DNA from: Leeuwenhoekiella parthenopeia
GTDB lineage: Bacteria; Bacteroidota; Bacteroidia; Flavobacteriales; Flavobacteriaceae
Reading direction: 5' to 3'
Length of the DNA stretch: 64,000 bases
Assembly: GCF_020782115.1 (NCBI RefSeq)
Contig: NZ_JAJGMW010000012.1
Span: 62,001-126,000 of the forward strand
Every line of letters starts with the position of its first letter. Position 1 is the stretch's first letter. The translations under genes were made by a program, and so were the position numbers. The notes beneath the pieces are model-generated. The model searched no databases. It saw only the letters and a list, made by a program, of their open reading frames with translations, and was not told where the DNA came from. Shown here in pieces: positions 8,546 to 18,777 of this stretch.

Positions 8546-10033
8546 CTAGTATTTTGCGCCCTGATCAATTCCCTGTGAAGCTTTTTCGATAAACAAACGC
8601 AGATCTTCATTGGCGGCTTTGAGATCCTCGGCACGCAAATACATCATATGCCCGCTGCGATAGCCTTTAAAATCCATACGATTGTCAAACTTCCCATTGA
8701 TATTGATCTGCCCCATGATGTATTTGGCATTAAAATAGGTGCAGGCGCCGTCGTAGTAACCCGATTGTACCAAAAGGTGCAGATTGGGATTGATCGCCAT
8801 AGCTTCTCGCAGATCTGCACCGGCGTGGTTGTTGGAGCGGTCCCAGGGATGCACATCGCCAAAGAGATCGTAAGTAAGATCGGTCTTAAAGCCCAGTTCT
8901 TCACGCATATAATAATTGATCGCCGGGGTAAAGCTGTGCAGCCACGAGGTGAGTTCGCTGTTGTAATCGGGCGAAGTACCTGCATCGGCAATATCAAGCC
9001 CGCGATAGCGGCTGTCCAGGCGACCTACGGTAAAACCTTTGGAATCGCGAAGCAGATCTTTCCAGAAATAGTTGAAGGGTACGGCAAGGTTGTTTTGTTT
9101 TACAGTCCTGACGGAAAGCCCCGAGTAATACGCTATTTTTTCGGCTACGGCTTCTTTTTCGGCTGCGGAAGCATAACCCCCTTTAGCCAAAACCGGAAGC
9201 AGTTCGTTTACAGCATAGGCTTCAACTTCCGGAAGCATTTCAGTAAGGTCTTTATTCTGAAGGGCAGGAGGCAAGGCCTTGTGATACCAGGCAGTGGCAG
9301 CGAAATAAGGCAGGCGGTTTGCAATCTCAACCGGACCTTCAAACTCAAAACCAATTTCGGTAGGAGAGACCAGAATCACCCCGTTGAGATACATCCAGCG
9401 TTTTTGTTGCAAGGCATTGGCAAGCCCCGAAACCCGCGTGGTACCGTAACTTTCACCGATGAGAAATTTGGGAGAACGCCAGCGGTTATGCCGGGTAACG
9501 AAGGTATTTACCCAGTCTGCCAGATACGAAATGTCTGCATTAACACCGAAAAACTGTTCGCGTTCGGGCATTTTGCCTTCTGCATTAGGTATCATACGGC
9601 TGTAGCCTGTGTTTACCGGATTGACGAAAACCACATCGGCCACATCCAGTACCGAATTGGGATTGTCTTTAATGCCGTAGGGCTGTACCGGATAGCCTTC
9701 GTCTGTAATTTTAAGAATACGCGGCCCGGTGTAGGCAATGTGCATCCACACCGAAGCAGAGCCGGGGCCACCGTTAAAACTGATGAGCAAAGGCCGGGTC
9801 TGGTTATCTGCAACATCTGAGCGCGAGTAATAGGTGTAGTTGAGAGTGGCAACGGGATTTCCGCTTTTATCCCAAACCGGCTGAAAACCCAATTCTGCAG
9901 TATACGGAATCGTTTTTCCTTTTATACTTACCGAATGTTTAGAAATCATTGTCGTATCAACAGGAACCTGTACCTTCTGGGCGAAAGCAGTGGTTAAAAG
10001 CAAAGCGAAAAGAACGAATACTGAATATCTCAT
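8546..10033 (-). CDS. S10-family serine carboxypeptidase-like secreted peptidase
   Basis: 495 residues with a signal peptide (1-18, ending TTAFA), so periplasmic or secreted. The oxyanion-hole segment ISFNGGPGSASVWMH is followed by the nucleophile elbow GESYGTTR (Ser about 195), then the Asp-bearing SGYYDGACTYFN and the His-bearing FKGYRSGHMMYL near the C-terminus. This is the complete Ser-Asp-His set of the S10 carboxypeptidase family. Such enzymes trim C-terminal residues or act on peptide-like amides; specificity is unknown. It is transcribed in the same direction as the HAD gene, 70 bp upstream of it, but the HAD gene seems to have its own promoter. It is 89 bp downstream of the amidohydrolase gene, and the two may share a transcript. 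Confidence 0.9.
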   Translation of the reverse strand: MRYSVFVLFALLLTTAFAQKVQVPVDTTMISKHSVSIKGKTIPYTAELGFQPVWDKSGNPVATLNYTYYSRSDVADNQTRPLLISFNGGPGSASVWMHIAYTGPRILKITDEGYPVQPYGIKDNPNSVLDVADVVFVNPVNTGYSRMIPNAEGKMPEREQFFGVNADISYLADWVNTFVTRHNRWRSPKFLIGESYGTTRVSGLANALQQKRWMYLNGVILVSPTEIGFEFEGPVEIANRLPYFAATAWYHKALPPALQNKDLTEMLPEVEAYAVNELLPVLAKGGYASAAEKEAVAEKIAYYSGLSVRTVKQNNLAVPFNYFWKDLLRDSKGFTVGRLDSRYRGLDIADAGTSPDYNSELTSWLHSFTPAINYYMREELGFKTDLTYDLFGDVHPWDRSNNHAGADLREAMAINPNLHLLVQSGYYDGACTYFNAKYIMGQININGKFDNRMDFKGYRSGHMMYLRAEDLKAANEDLRLFIEKASQGIDQGAKY

Positions 10034-10122
10034 AGGAAGTTTTTAAATGTGGTTTTAAAAATACGATTTATAGGGAATTCGGTTTAAGACCTTAGCGAAA
10101 CCAATTTCCAAAAGTGCAACAT

Positions 10123-11529
10123 TTATTGATTGCTGCCTTTTTTGAGTAAATCCTCCAGATCTTGTTTGGAATATAAGTTGCCGCGTTTGATTACGGCAAA
10201 CAAATCATTAGTATTCTCTATGTTTTCAAGCGGATTTGCATTGAGTAGCACCAAATCGGCTACGGCATCTGCCTGAATTACCGGTTTGTCTTTTTTGAGG
10301 AAATCTGCGCCGTTTAAAGCTGAAGTTTGAAGAGCTTCTAAGGGAGTTAATCCGGCATCCACGAGAGCCTGCAATTCCTGATGTAAGGACTTGCCGGGAT
10401 AGACATAGGAGTTGAAGGCGCCACAGTCTGAACCCGCCAGTAATTTTACTCCGTTACGGTGCAGGTCACCCGCCAGTTTTACAAAGGCCGAATCCAGATT
10501 TTTACGCATCACGACAAACTCAGGTGAGGCGTTTTTAGCGCTGTTGATTCGCCCGGCATAGGTTTTTTGAATTCCGGGACCCATATACTTTAAATAGGAA
10601 TCGTCAGTGTGATTCTCTTCATCCAGATAGCTTAAGGTATGACCTATATGCAACGTGGGCACTACAAAAACATCCTGATCCCTCAGCATTTTAAAGGTGT
10701 TTTGAGCGGTAGTGTCTGAGTAGGTTTGCATCACGCGATCTAAAGACGACCAGAAACCGGCTTCACCGGTTTTCACCGCTTCAGTGATAGACTTTTCTTC
10801 GGCTGAGCAGCCTTTTAACACGTAGTACAAATGCTCCATCGCATCGATACCGGATTTTACCGCATCCTCAACCGTGACGCTGTAGGGCATATGACCGCTG
10901 GTGATCATCCCGCGGGCTTCGGACTTAGCGATAGCCTCCAGGTAGTTTTCCGCAGAAATCGTGCTGTCGTAAATCTTTACAAAGTCTACATTGAGTTGTT
11001 GCAGCGAGTCGAGAGCGGCTTCTATTTCGGCTTCGCCGGAAACTTCAAGCGAACCCGTCCAGGTAGCGCCCGGACCATCAATCTTGGGTCCGGAGGTGTA
11101 GATTTCGGGGCCGGTAAGAGCACCGCTTTCAATTTGGTTTTGCCAATCCTGAACAGAATTTGTCAAATCACCGCCGGCGTCGCGAACGGTGGTGATTCCG
11201 TTTGCGATATACAGATTGAGCAGATTTTTATTTTCGGTAATCAAACTATCACCGCCCCTAAAATGCACATGATTGTCCCAAAGACCGGTCATCAGGTATT
11301 TTCCGGTGGCATCCAGGGTTTCTTTGGCGTCGAGTTGAGCAGCTTCAGCACTGTCTAACACCAAGGTAATGCGGTCTCCTGTGATGTAGATAAATTGATT
11401 GGGATAAACACTCCCGCTCTCGATATCAATTCGGTTTACGTGGGCGATCACCAGATCTGCTTCCGGTTCCCGGGTTTTACAGGAAATAAGGAGCAGCACA
11501 CCCAAAACAGCGGAAAGTATGAATTTCAT
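10123..11529 (-). CDS. Amidohydrolase-family lipoprotein
   Basis: 468 residues. The first 17 residues form a lipoprotein signal (LGVLLLISCK, lipobox Cys17). The metal-dependent amidohydrolase fold is shown by TGLWDNHVHFRGG (HxH), a Lys in VDFVKIYDS that may be the carbamylated bridging residue, His in TSGHMPYS and AMEHLYY, and the final metal-binding Asp in LLAGSDCGAF. The C-terminal NPLENIENTNDLFAVIKRG closes the small beta domain. The group includes imidazolonepropionase-like and Xaa-Pro/prolidase-like enzymes, so a dipeptide or cyclic-amide substrate is possible. It probably acts on the periplasmic face of a membrane. The neighbouring S10 peptidase suggests peptide catabolism, which is inference. 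Confidence 0.88.
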   Translation of the reverse strand: MKFILSAVLGVLLLISCKTREPEADLVIAHVNRIDIESGSVYPNQFIYITGDRITLVLDSAEAAQLDAKETLDATGKYLMTGLWDNHVHFRGGDSLITENKNLLNLYIANGITTVRDAGGDLTNSVQDWQNQIESGALTGPEIYTSGPKIDGPGATWTGSLEVSGEAEIEAALDSLQQLNVDFVKIYDSTISAENYLEAIAKSEARGMITSGHMPYSVTVEDAVKSGIDAMEHLYYVLKGCSAEEKSITEAVKTGEAGFWSSLDRVMQTYSDTTAQNTFKMLRDQDVFVVPTLHIGHTLSYLDEENHTDDSYLKYMGPGIQKTYAGRINSAKNASPEFVVMRKNLDSAFVKLAGDLHRNGVKLLAGSDCGAFNSYVYPGKSLHQELQALVDAGLTPLEALQTSALNGADFLKKDKPVIQADAVADLVLLNANPLENIENTNDLFAVIKRGNLYSKQDLEDLLKKGSNQ

Positions 11530-11618
11530 AGCTTGATTGATTAAGTCTTCAATTTAGCTGATAATCTTCAGGTTTTAAAACCTTCTTTAGGTATTCCATT
11601 TTTCGGCTTTGCCCAAAA

Positions 11619-11649
11619 CAAAAAAAGAGCCTCGTTAAAGGCTCTTTTG
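11619..11649 (-). terminator. Rho-independent terminator of gnd
   Basis: AAAGAGCC ... GGCTCTTT forms a stem around a short loop; read on the minus strand it ends in a run of T. It sits 19 bp beyond the gnd stop codon and before the amidohydrolase start, so it separates the two transcripts. Confidence 0.85.
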
Positions 11650-11667
11650 TAAATGGATATCAAGAAA

Positions 11668-13080
<1,413 letters not shown>

Positions 13081-13155
13081 AATAATTTGTTATTGTTCTT
13101 TTAAATTTGCACGCTAATGTTTTTATAAAGCCTCTGCTTTACGGGCAGGATGCCT

Positions 13156-13184
13156 TATTTTTGTACGCGCGTAAGCCAAAATTA
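13156..13184. promoter_or_regulatory. Divergent -7 boxes between gnd and zwf
   Basis: TATTTTTG (13156-13163, plus strand) could serve zwf with a leader of about 110 bases. CAAAATTA (13177-13184), which is TAATTTTG on the minus strand, could serve gnd. Both fit TAnnTTTG exactly. The -33 elements are weak, so these are candidates only. Confidence 0.4.
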
Positions 13185-13280
13185 AACGATAATAGTGACA
13201 TGGGGTAGTTATAAATTATAAACTCATGTTATTTTGATGCCTGAGCTTATCGCTAAAACTAAAAAAACCAAACTAGTTCT

Positions 13281-14819
13281 ATGAATTCTACATCAAATCA
13301 GCTTCTGGTCATTTTTGGAGCTTCCGGAGATCTTACAGCGCGTAAACTAATTCCTGCGCTTTATAACTTATATTCAGACGGTCATTTTCCCGAAAACTTT
13401 GTGGTTTTGGGCGCCAGTCGAAGCAACCTGAGTGATGAAGATTTTAGAAAGCGCGTGGTGTATGAAAGCGAATTCTTAAAAGAAGAGGTTAAATCTAAAG
13501 ACAAGGAGTTTATTAAGAAGTTCGCAGATACGATGTTCTACACCGATCTGGGAGACGATTACGACTCCGAATACAGCGGTCTTGCCAAGCGTATCAAAGA
13601 ATTGAATACCGAATATAAGACAGATGACAACTTTACGTTTTACCTGTCTACACCGCCCAGTCTGTATGAGCCCATTGCCAAAAACCTTTACGATCAGGGT
13701 TTGACCAAGGGGAGTGGAGGTGCAAAAGGTTTTAGACGCATTGTGGTCGAAAAGCCTTTTGGTTACAGCCTGGAAACGGCTAAAGAGCTTAATGCCGGAC
13801 TACAGAAATACTTCAAAGAGCGTCAGATTTACCGAATAGATCATTATTTAGGAAAAGAAACCGTGCAAAACCTGATGGTTACGCGTTTTTCAAACTCCAT
13901 TTTTGAGCCGCTTTGGAACCGAAATTATATACATCACGTAGAAATCACCAATGCCGAAACGGTAGGGGTAGAAAAGCGCGGTGGCTATTATGATAAATCA
14001 GGAGCCTTGCGTGATATGTTTCAAAGTCACCTTTTGCAGATTGTATCGCTTATCGTGATGGAGCCACCCATTAATGCAACAGCCGAAGAGATTCACAACG
14101 AGAAGGTAAAAGCTCTTAAATCTTTGCGGATTATGCGCGAGGAGCAGGAACTTTTTGATCATACGATGAAAGGGCAGTATATCGCTTCAAGTATTAATGG
14201 CAAACGTGTAAAAGGTTACAGGGAAGAAGAAGGTGTTGATCCCGAATCTAAAACCGAAACCTATGCTGCGGTTAAGTTTTTTGTAGATAACTGGCGCTGG
14301 AAAGATGTTCCGTTTTACGTGCGCACCGCCAAGCGTATGCCAACCAAGGTAACCGAAGTGGTAATTCACTTCAAGACGCCACATCATCAGGTATTTAAAA
14401 ATCAGGACATCAACAATAAAGACAATAAACTCATCATCCGTATTCAGCCCGATGAGGGTATTTTGATCAAGTTTGGGGTAAAAGTGCCGGGGCAGGGCTT
14501 TAAAGTGGAGCGCGCCAACCTGGACTTTTACTACAGCAGCCTGAGCGATAACAATATTATGGATGCCTACGAGCGTCTGTTGCTCGATGCGATGCAGGGT
14601 GACACCACGCTTTACGCACGTGCCGATGAGGTCGAGGCGGCCTGGGCATTTGTAGATCCTATTTTAGAATACTGGGCCAAAGATGTCAATGTAAACACCT
14701 ACGGATATCCCGCAGGAACCTGGGGACCTAAAAACTCAGACGACCTTATTGAAGATGCCAACGGCTGGCGCAATCCCGGTGAGTTGTTAACTGATGAAAC
14801 GGGATACTGCATCATTTAG
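13281..14819 (+). CDS. zwf: Glucose-6-phosphate 1-dehydrogenase
   Basis: 512 residues, full length. The coenzyme motif VIFGASGDLTARKL is at residues 10-23, the phosphate-binding Arg in VVLGASRSNL at about 49, and the active-site RIDHYLGKE with its catalytic His at about 190-198. It converts glucose 6-phosphate to 6-phosphogluconolactone and usually reduces NADP. It is divergent from gnd and upstream of pgl, with a 171-bp AT-rich gap to the pgl ATG that may contain a separate promoter. The ATG at 13281 places the Rossmann motif at the usual distance from the N-terminus. Confidence 0.97.
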   Translation: MNSTSNQLLVIFGASGDLTARKLIPALYNLYSDGHFPENFVVLGASRSNLSDEDFRKRVVYESEFLKEEVKSKDKEFIKKFADTMFYTDLGDDYDSEYSGLAKRIKELNTEYKTDDNFTFYLSTPPSLYEPIAKNLYDQGLTKGSGGAKGFRRIVVEKPFGYSLETAKELNAGLQKYFKERQIYRIDHYLGKETVQNLMVTRFSNSIFEPLWNRNYIHHVEITNAETVGVEKRGGYYDKSGALRDMFQSHLLQIVSLIVMEPPINATAEEIHNEKVKALKSLRIMREEQELFDHTMKGQYIASSINGKRVKGYREEEGVDPESKTETYAAVKFFVDNWRWKDVPFYVRTAKRMPTKVTEVVIHFKTPHHQVFKNQDINNKDNKLIIRIQPDEGILIKFGVKVPGQGFKVERANLDFYYSSLSDNNIMDAYERLLLDAMQGDTTLYARADEVEAAWAFVDPILEYWAKDVNVNTYGYPAGTWGPKNSDDLIEDANGWRNPGELLTDETGYCII

Positions 14820-14959
14820 ATGTTAAGTGTTATTTGTTAATGGTGGTTTGTAGCGGGTAAAAAGTAAGTGGTTAGAGGTAAAAGGTGAAGAGTAAGGAGT
14901 AAGAAGTTTTATTAGGTTATTGAGTTATTTTAAAACCGAAAACTGAAAACCAACCTAAA

Positions 14960-14982
14960 ACATTGAATTTTAAACTTTGAAT
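14960..14982 (-). repeat. 23-bp AT-rich repeat, copy upstream of pgl
   Basis: The minus strand reads ATTCAAAGTTTAAAATTC AATGT. It matches about 20 of 23 positions of the two inverted copies at 61591-61613 and 62292-62314. It ends nine bases before the pgl ATG. The surrounding 14820-14960 gap is low-complexity purine-rich DNA (AGTAAG/AGGAG-like runs) without a recognisable gene. Confidence 0.55.
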
Positions 14983-14990
14983 TGAAAGAA

Positions 14991-15704
14991 ATGGAATTAC
15001 GTATAAAGGAAACAAAGGAGCAGGTAGCTGAGGATTTTTCAGCGTTTTTTAAGGAGTGTTGTGCTTCGGGAGAGCCGGTACATATCGCGCTTTCGGGAGG
15101 CAGTACGCCTAAAATTGTGTTTGATCAGCTTGCATCAGAATTTGGTAAGGATATAGACTGGTCTCAGGTGTATTTATACTGGGGGGATGAGCGTTGCGTA
15201 CCGCCTGCTGATGCCGAGAGCAACTATAAAATGACCGTAGATCATTTGTTATCTAAAATCGAAATACCGAAGACCAATATTTACCGGGTGAAAGGTGAAA
15301 ATGATCCTGAAGAAGAGGCTAAGCGTTATAGCGAGGTGTTGCAGGAAAACATCCCTGCTGCAAACGGAATCCCATGTTTTGATTTGGTTATTCTGGGAAT
15401 GGGTGATGATGGCCATACGGCTTCAATCTTCCCGCACCAGATCGCCTTGTGGGATATGCCCGAAAACTGCCGGGTAGCCACCCATCCCGATAGCGGACAA
15501 AAGCGCGTGACCATCACCGGAAAAGTGATTAATAATGCTAAAACCGTAGCGTTTTTGGTTACCGGTGCTGGCAAAGCCGAAAAAGTAACCGCAATTATCA
15601 ATAAGACCGAAGGTTATAAGCAATACCCGGCTAGCTTGGTGGCGCCAAAAAGCGACGAATTGATCTGGTTTTTAGATCAGGATGCCGCCGCGGGATTGGA
15701 GTAA
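14991..15704 (+). CDS. pgl: 6-phosphogluconolactonase
   Basis: About 237 residues from the ATG at 14991. A TTG three codons earlier (14982) is in frame, but the ATG is preferred because it follows an AAAGAA stretch and fits the family length. Signatures are IALSGGSTPKIVFDQL (phosphate binding), WGDERCVPPADAESNYKM and VILGMGDDGHTASIFPH, typical of the DevB/SOL type. It hydrolyses 6-phosphogluconolactone between the Zwf and Gnd steps, in the cytosol. It is followed by a strong bidirectional terminator. Confidence 0.96.
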   Translation: MELRIKETKEQVAEDFSAFFKECCASGEPVHIALSGGSTPKIVFDQLASEFGKDIDWSQVYLYWGDERCVPPADAESNYKMTVDHLLSKIEIPKTNIYRVKGENDPEEEAKRYSEVLQENIPAANGIPCFDLVILGMGDDGHTASIFPHQIALWDMPENCRVATHPDSGQKRVTITGKVINNAKTVAFLVTGAGKAEKVTAIINKTEGYKQYPASLVAPKSDELIWFLDQDAAAGLE

Positions 15705-15730
15705 GCATAGAAAACATGTACTAAAATTTA

Positions 15731-15767
15731 AAAAGGATGTCAGTTTTTAAACTGACATCCTTTTTTT
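15731..15767. terminator. Bidirectional terminator after pgl and the SDR gene
   Basis: AAAAGGATGTCAGTTT pairs with AAACTGACATCCTTTT around a minimal loop and is followed by seven T. It lies between the convergent ends of pgl (15704) and the reductase gene (15816) and can serve both directions. Confidence 0.92.
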
Positions 15768-15815
15768 ATACATTTCTTTAGTGTTTACTAAATTAATAGG
15801 TTTTTATTCCTCCCA

Positions 15816-16886
15816 TTAAGCCGGAATGATTTTTTGCTCCTTTAATTTGTCAAATAAATCGAAAAATGATTCTCTGGTATCCTGATATTCATTAAATCCC
15901 AGCTTACGGCTTTTCGCCATATTTGTCATGACTTCAATAGGCCTCCTTAGATCGAGGTCTGTATGCCAGGGTGAAGCCAACCGGTCTAATTGGGTTTCAG
16001 CCAATTGATGTTTATCTGCAATTTGTAGCCAAATAGCCTCATCATCGCTCATAAGCTCTTCTAAACTCCTGTTATTTTCAACGTAGCCCTGATAGTTTAT
16101 ACCAAAGTATTCTGCAATTTGTTGCCATAACCAACTCCAGCGAAATACGTCTCCATTTACAATGTTGAAAGCTTCGTTTCCGGCTTCGGGAGTAGTGGCT
16201 GCCCAAACGAATTGTTTGGCTAAAATTTTAGCATCTGTTACGTCTGATATTCCGTTCCATTGAGCTTCTGATCCGGGCCAAATAAAAGGCGTGCCTTTTT
16301 CTTTACAAATACTGGCGTAAACAGCTAAAGTTGTTCCCATATTCATAAGGTTACCCACGGCCTGCCCAATCATAGTATGAGCCCGGTGAATGCTCCAGGT
16401 AAAGCCATCCCGTTTTGCTGCTTCAAAAATCTCATCTTCCTGAGCGTAATAAAAATTGTTCAATTCGAGTCTTGGATGCTCTGTTCTTACTGGTGTTTCA
16501 GGTGTAAAACCCTCACTGGCATATTTTTCAAAAGGGCCTAAATAGTGTTTTAATCCGGTAACCAGAGCAACATGCTTAACCGATTTTTTGGGGGCTAGAA
16601 CGTCCAGCAAATTGCTCACCATTTTACTGTTCACTTCAATATTTTCGGCTTCTGTAGCTTTACGCATCCAGGCAGTAAAAAACACGTGGGTAGGTTTTAG
16701 GTCAACCAGCGCTTTTTCTAAGGATTCTAGATCCAGTAAATCTGCTTTAATATTTTTGAGTCCGTCGAGTTTGACTTCAGAATTTCGGGTAATGCCATAG
16801 GTTGTCCAGCCATTTTTAAGTAATTCCTGGGCCAGGTTGTTACCTGAAATACCACTTGCGCCAACTATCAATGCTATGTTATCCAT
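15816..16886 (-). CDS. PRISE-type short-chain reductase (progesterone 5-beta-reductase/iridoid synthase-like)
   Basis: 356 residues. It has the nucleotide motif LIVGASGISGNNLA (7-20), then VTGLKHYLGPF with Lys113 and NNFYYAQEDEIF with Tyr146/147. These TGxKHYxGPF and NFYYxxED blocks are the marks of the PRISE (SDR75U) group, whose Lys and Tyr replace the classic YxxxK. Such enzymes reduce activated C=C bonds of enones with NADPH; the physiological substrate in bacteria is unknown. The gene is 100 bp downstream of a Crp/Fnr-type regulator on the same strand. The gap holds a perfect FNR-type palindrome and a -7 box, so it is probably a target of that regulator. Confidence 0.85.
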   Translation of the reverse strand: MDNIALIVGASGISGNNLAQELLKNGWTTYGITRNSEVKLDGLKNIKADLLDLESLEKALVDLKPTHVFFTAWMRKATEAENIEVNSKMVSNLLDVLAPKKSVKHVALVTGLKHYLGPFEKYASEGFTPETPVRTEHPRLELNNFYYAQEDEIFEAAKRDGFTWSIHRAHTMIGQAVGNLMNMGTTLAVYASICKEKGTPFIWPGSEAQWNGISDVTDAKILAKQFVWAATTPEAGNEAFNIVNGDVFRWSWLWQQIAEYFGINYQGYVENNRSLEELMSDDEAIWLQIADKHQLAETQLDRLASPWHTDLDLRRPIEVMTNMAKSRKLGFNEYQDTRESFFDLFDKLKEQKIIPA

Positions 16887-16916
16887 AATAATCTGTATTT
16901 GTTTTTAACTATAAAA

Positions 16917-16924
16917 CAAAATTA
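16917..16924 (-). promoter_or_regulatory. -7 box TAATTTTG for the PRISE reductase
   Basis: Exact TAnnTTTG on the minus strand, 31-38 bases upstream of the ATG at 16886. No good TTTG is visible at the expected -33 position, which fits an activator-dependent promoter. Confidence 0.55.
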
Positions 16925-16946
16925 CAGGGAGCTTACCAGCTGTGCA

Positions 16947-16960
16947 TTGATCTGAATCAA
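16947..16960. promoter_or_regulatory. Perfect FNR-type operator TTGATCTGAATCAA
   Basis: TTGAT-N4-ATCAA is the exact FNR consensus palindrome. Its centre (16953.5) lies about 33 bp upstream of the centre of the -7 box, that is roughly -42 from the start site expected from that box, the classic class II activator position. The adjacent regulator has the FNR-like recognition helix needed to read TTGAT half sites. Confidence 0.7.
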
Positions 16961-16986
16961 GAAAAAAGCCGCACTGTAAACAGGTG

Positions 16987-17583
16987 TTATTCTACCAGGT
17001 TTTTCTTTATTCGGCTAATGGTTTCGGGGGTAAGACCCAGGTATGAGGCAATTAGATTTTGTGGAATGCGCTGGGATATAAAGGGGTACATCTTTAACAA
17101 ATGCAGGTATTTCTCTTCGGCGGTATAGGTGTTTGAACTTATCAATCTTCGGTCTTTTGTAACCAGACTATTTTGATATAAAATTCTAAAGTAACGCTCC
17201 ATAGAAGGAATTTCCTCTAAAAGCGCTTCGTAGTTGGAGCGTGATATAAGAAGCACTTCACTATCCTCAATGGCATCAATAGCTAAAATAGCTTTTTCTT
17301 CAGCGATAAAACTTTTAAAGTCAGAAACCCACCATCCTTCCCAGGCCAGTAAACTAATGTGTTCCTGTCCCTTATCATCTAGCGTATACGACTTTAAAGC
17401 ACCTTTTGCTACAAATGCCAGATTTTTACAATAGTCGCCCTGTCGTAATAAATATTGCTTTTTTTCGAGGTTTTTGCTTTCAAAGAATTGAGGAATACGG
17501 GCCTTTTCATCCTCAGTCAGTGCTGTTTTTTCTTCAAGTTGTCGAAAAAGTTCATCATACCCGCTTAGATTTTTGTTCTTCAT
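16987..17583 (-). CDS. Crp/Fnr family transcriptional regulator
   Basis: 198 residues. An N-terminal cyclic-nucleotide-binding-like beta-roll (about 30-120; LRQGDYCKNLAFVAKGALKSY) and dimer helix lead to a winged HTH ending GLTPETISRIKKNLVE. The recognition helix carries Glu187, Ser190 and Arg191, the same E-x-x-S-R pattern FNR uses to read TTGAT. It has a single Cys (52), so it lacks the iron-sulfur cluster ligands of FNR and is unlikely to sense oxygen that way. The cAMP-binding phosphate loop (RxE/S) is not obvious, as usual in this Bacteroidota group, so the ligand is unknown. It lies between an esterase gene (49 bp upstream) and the PRISE reductase it probably controls. Confidence 0.88.
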   Translation of the reverse strand: MKNKNLSGYDELFRQLEEKTALTEDEKARIPQFFESKNLEKKQYLLRQGDYCKNLAFVAKGALKSYTLDDKGQEHISLLAWEGWWVSDFKSFIAEEKAILAIDAIEDSEVLLISRSNYEALLEEIPSMERYFRILYQNSLVTKDRRLISSNTYTAEEKYLHLLKMYPFISQRIPQNLIASYLGLTPETISRIKKNLVE

Positions 17584-17632
17584 GCTCGTTTTCCTGTGTC
17601 TTTCTTTGTGGTCAGGTTTAAGTGCTCCTAAA

Positions 17633-18517
17633 CTAATTTTGTTGCTCCGGGGATTGGTTCTCCGGGTTCAAAAAGATGTTTTTTCGATACAAACCATCTT
17701 CTTCAAAAAGCGTGGTAATCCCATTATAAAATGCGATCACAGAGACTGAACTGTGGGTTTCGTTTTCAAAATATTCAAGTTTTGCGGGTAGGGGGGCTTC
17801 GCATTTTTGATTTAAGGATTCAAGCCATCTTACGTGCCGGTCGCGGTTTTTGATGTTGCGTTTGCCCCAGTTAGCCGTGGCGATGTAGATAAAACGTTGA
17901 AACGAGTTGGGCGTAACCTGTTCAATCTTAGCATCCATTGTTTCTGCGTCCCAGGTGCCAAAGCTGGGATCTACCGCGATAAAACCATTAAATGGGCTTT
18001 CTTCCTGCATATACGCGTGCGCGGCGAGCAGACCGCCCAGAGAGTGACCAAAAAGAATACGGTTAGTATTTGTTCTGAATTTTTGATCCAGTTCGGGGAT
18101 GAGTTCGTTTTCCAAAAAACTTAAAAATGCAGCTCCGCCGCCGGTATCATTAGGTCTTGTGGTGATGACTTTATCGGGCGTAAAGTCTCTGCGGCGGTTT
18201 ACATTTTCAATACCTATTACAATCATTTCAGGGATACGAAGATTGCGGGTAGAAGCTGCGCTTAGATACTGCACTATACCACTTAAAGGCCTAAAATGCG
18301 TGTTTCCGTCCATTATGATGAGCAGGGGATAGGTTTTGTTTTCGGCCTTACCCTCGTAATACGATTCCGGCAGACTTACCGAATAGATGCGGTCTTCGTT
18401 TAAGATTTCGGAATGTAAGGTATAAGAGGTGCCTAAATACAAATCCCGGTTTTCCTGTGCAGAAAAGTCTTGAAGACTGATGTAAGAAATTAATACGATA
18501 AACAGACTTGCTTTCAT
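17633..18517 (-). CDS. Secreted alpha/beta hydrolase, enterochelin esterase-like
   Basis: 294 residues with a signal peptide (about 1-20, ending SLQDFSAQ). The esterase-D/IroE-like fold is seen in YPLLIIMDGNTHFRPLSG, the nucleophile elbow LFGHSLGGLLAAHA (Ser about 156) and a C-terminal ETHSSVSV supplying the His. These enzymes hydrolyse esters of siderophores, feruloyl groups or acyl thioesters; the substrate is not determined here. It is first in a three-gene row with the Crp/Fnr regulator and the PRISE reductase. Confidence 0.85.
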   Translation of the reverse strand: MKASLFIVLISYISLQDFSAQENRDLYLGTSYTLHSEILNEDRIYSVSLPESYYEGKAENKTYPLLIIMDGNTHFRPLSGIVQYLSAASTRNLRIPEMIVIGIENVNRRRDFTPDKVITTRPNDTGGGAAFLSFLENELIPELDQKFRTNTNRILFGHSLGGLLAAHAYMQEESPFNGFIAVDPSFGTWDAETMDAKIEQVTPNSFQRFIYIATANWGKRNIKNRDRHVRWLESLNQKCEAPLPAKLEYFENETHSSVSVIAFYNGITTLFEEDGLYRKNIFLNPENQSPEQQN

Positions 18518-18658
18518 TTAAATCTGGTTTTACGATTGAGAAGGACTTTGACTATCTGTAAAAATGGGATTTCTGATTGGATGTCAGAGTAATTTTGAAG
18601 GGAAACTTTCTAAATGCGAGTGATCTCCTTTTAGTTTTAGATTTTTTTATCCAGCACT

Positions 18659-18672
18659 CCCTTTTAAAAGGG
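18659..18672. other. 14-bp perfect palindrome CCCTTTTAAAAGGG
   Basis: It lies in the 260-bp gap between the esterase start and the end of the small membrane protein gene. No T run follows directly, so it is not a clear terminator. A regulator site is possible but nothing else supports it. Confidence 0.3.
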
Positions 18673-18777
18673 TTTCCCTATTTCCCTCAGGTACTCCTGT
18701 TTTTTTATTGAGGTGTTAATTGACTTTTTTCCCGTGAATGATTTTCAATAATTTTTAAAATTTTGCTGCAGCTCTAT

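Noticed and set aside
8648-9820. 390-codon plus-strand frame antisense to the S10 peptidase gene
   Set aside because: The minus-strand frame has a signal peptide and a full Ser-Asp-His set; the plus frame has no recognisable domain and arises from codon bias.
18659-18672. CCCTTTTAAAAGGG as a terminator
   Set aside because: No T run follows directly and the stem is only seven base pairs, so it is listed only as an unexplained palindrome.
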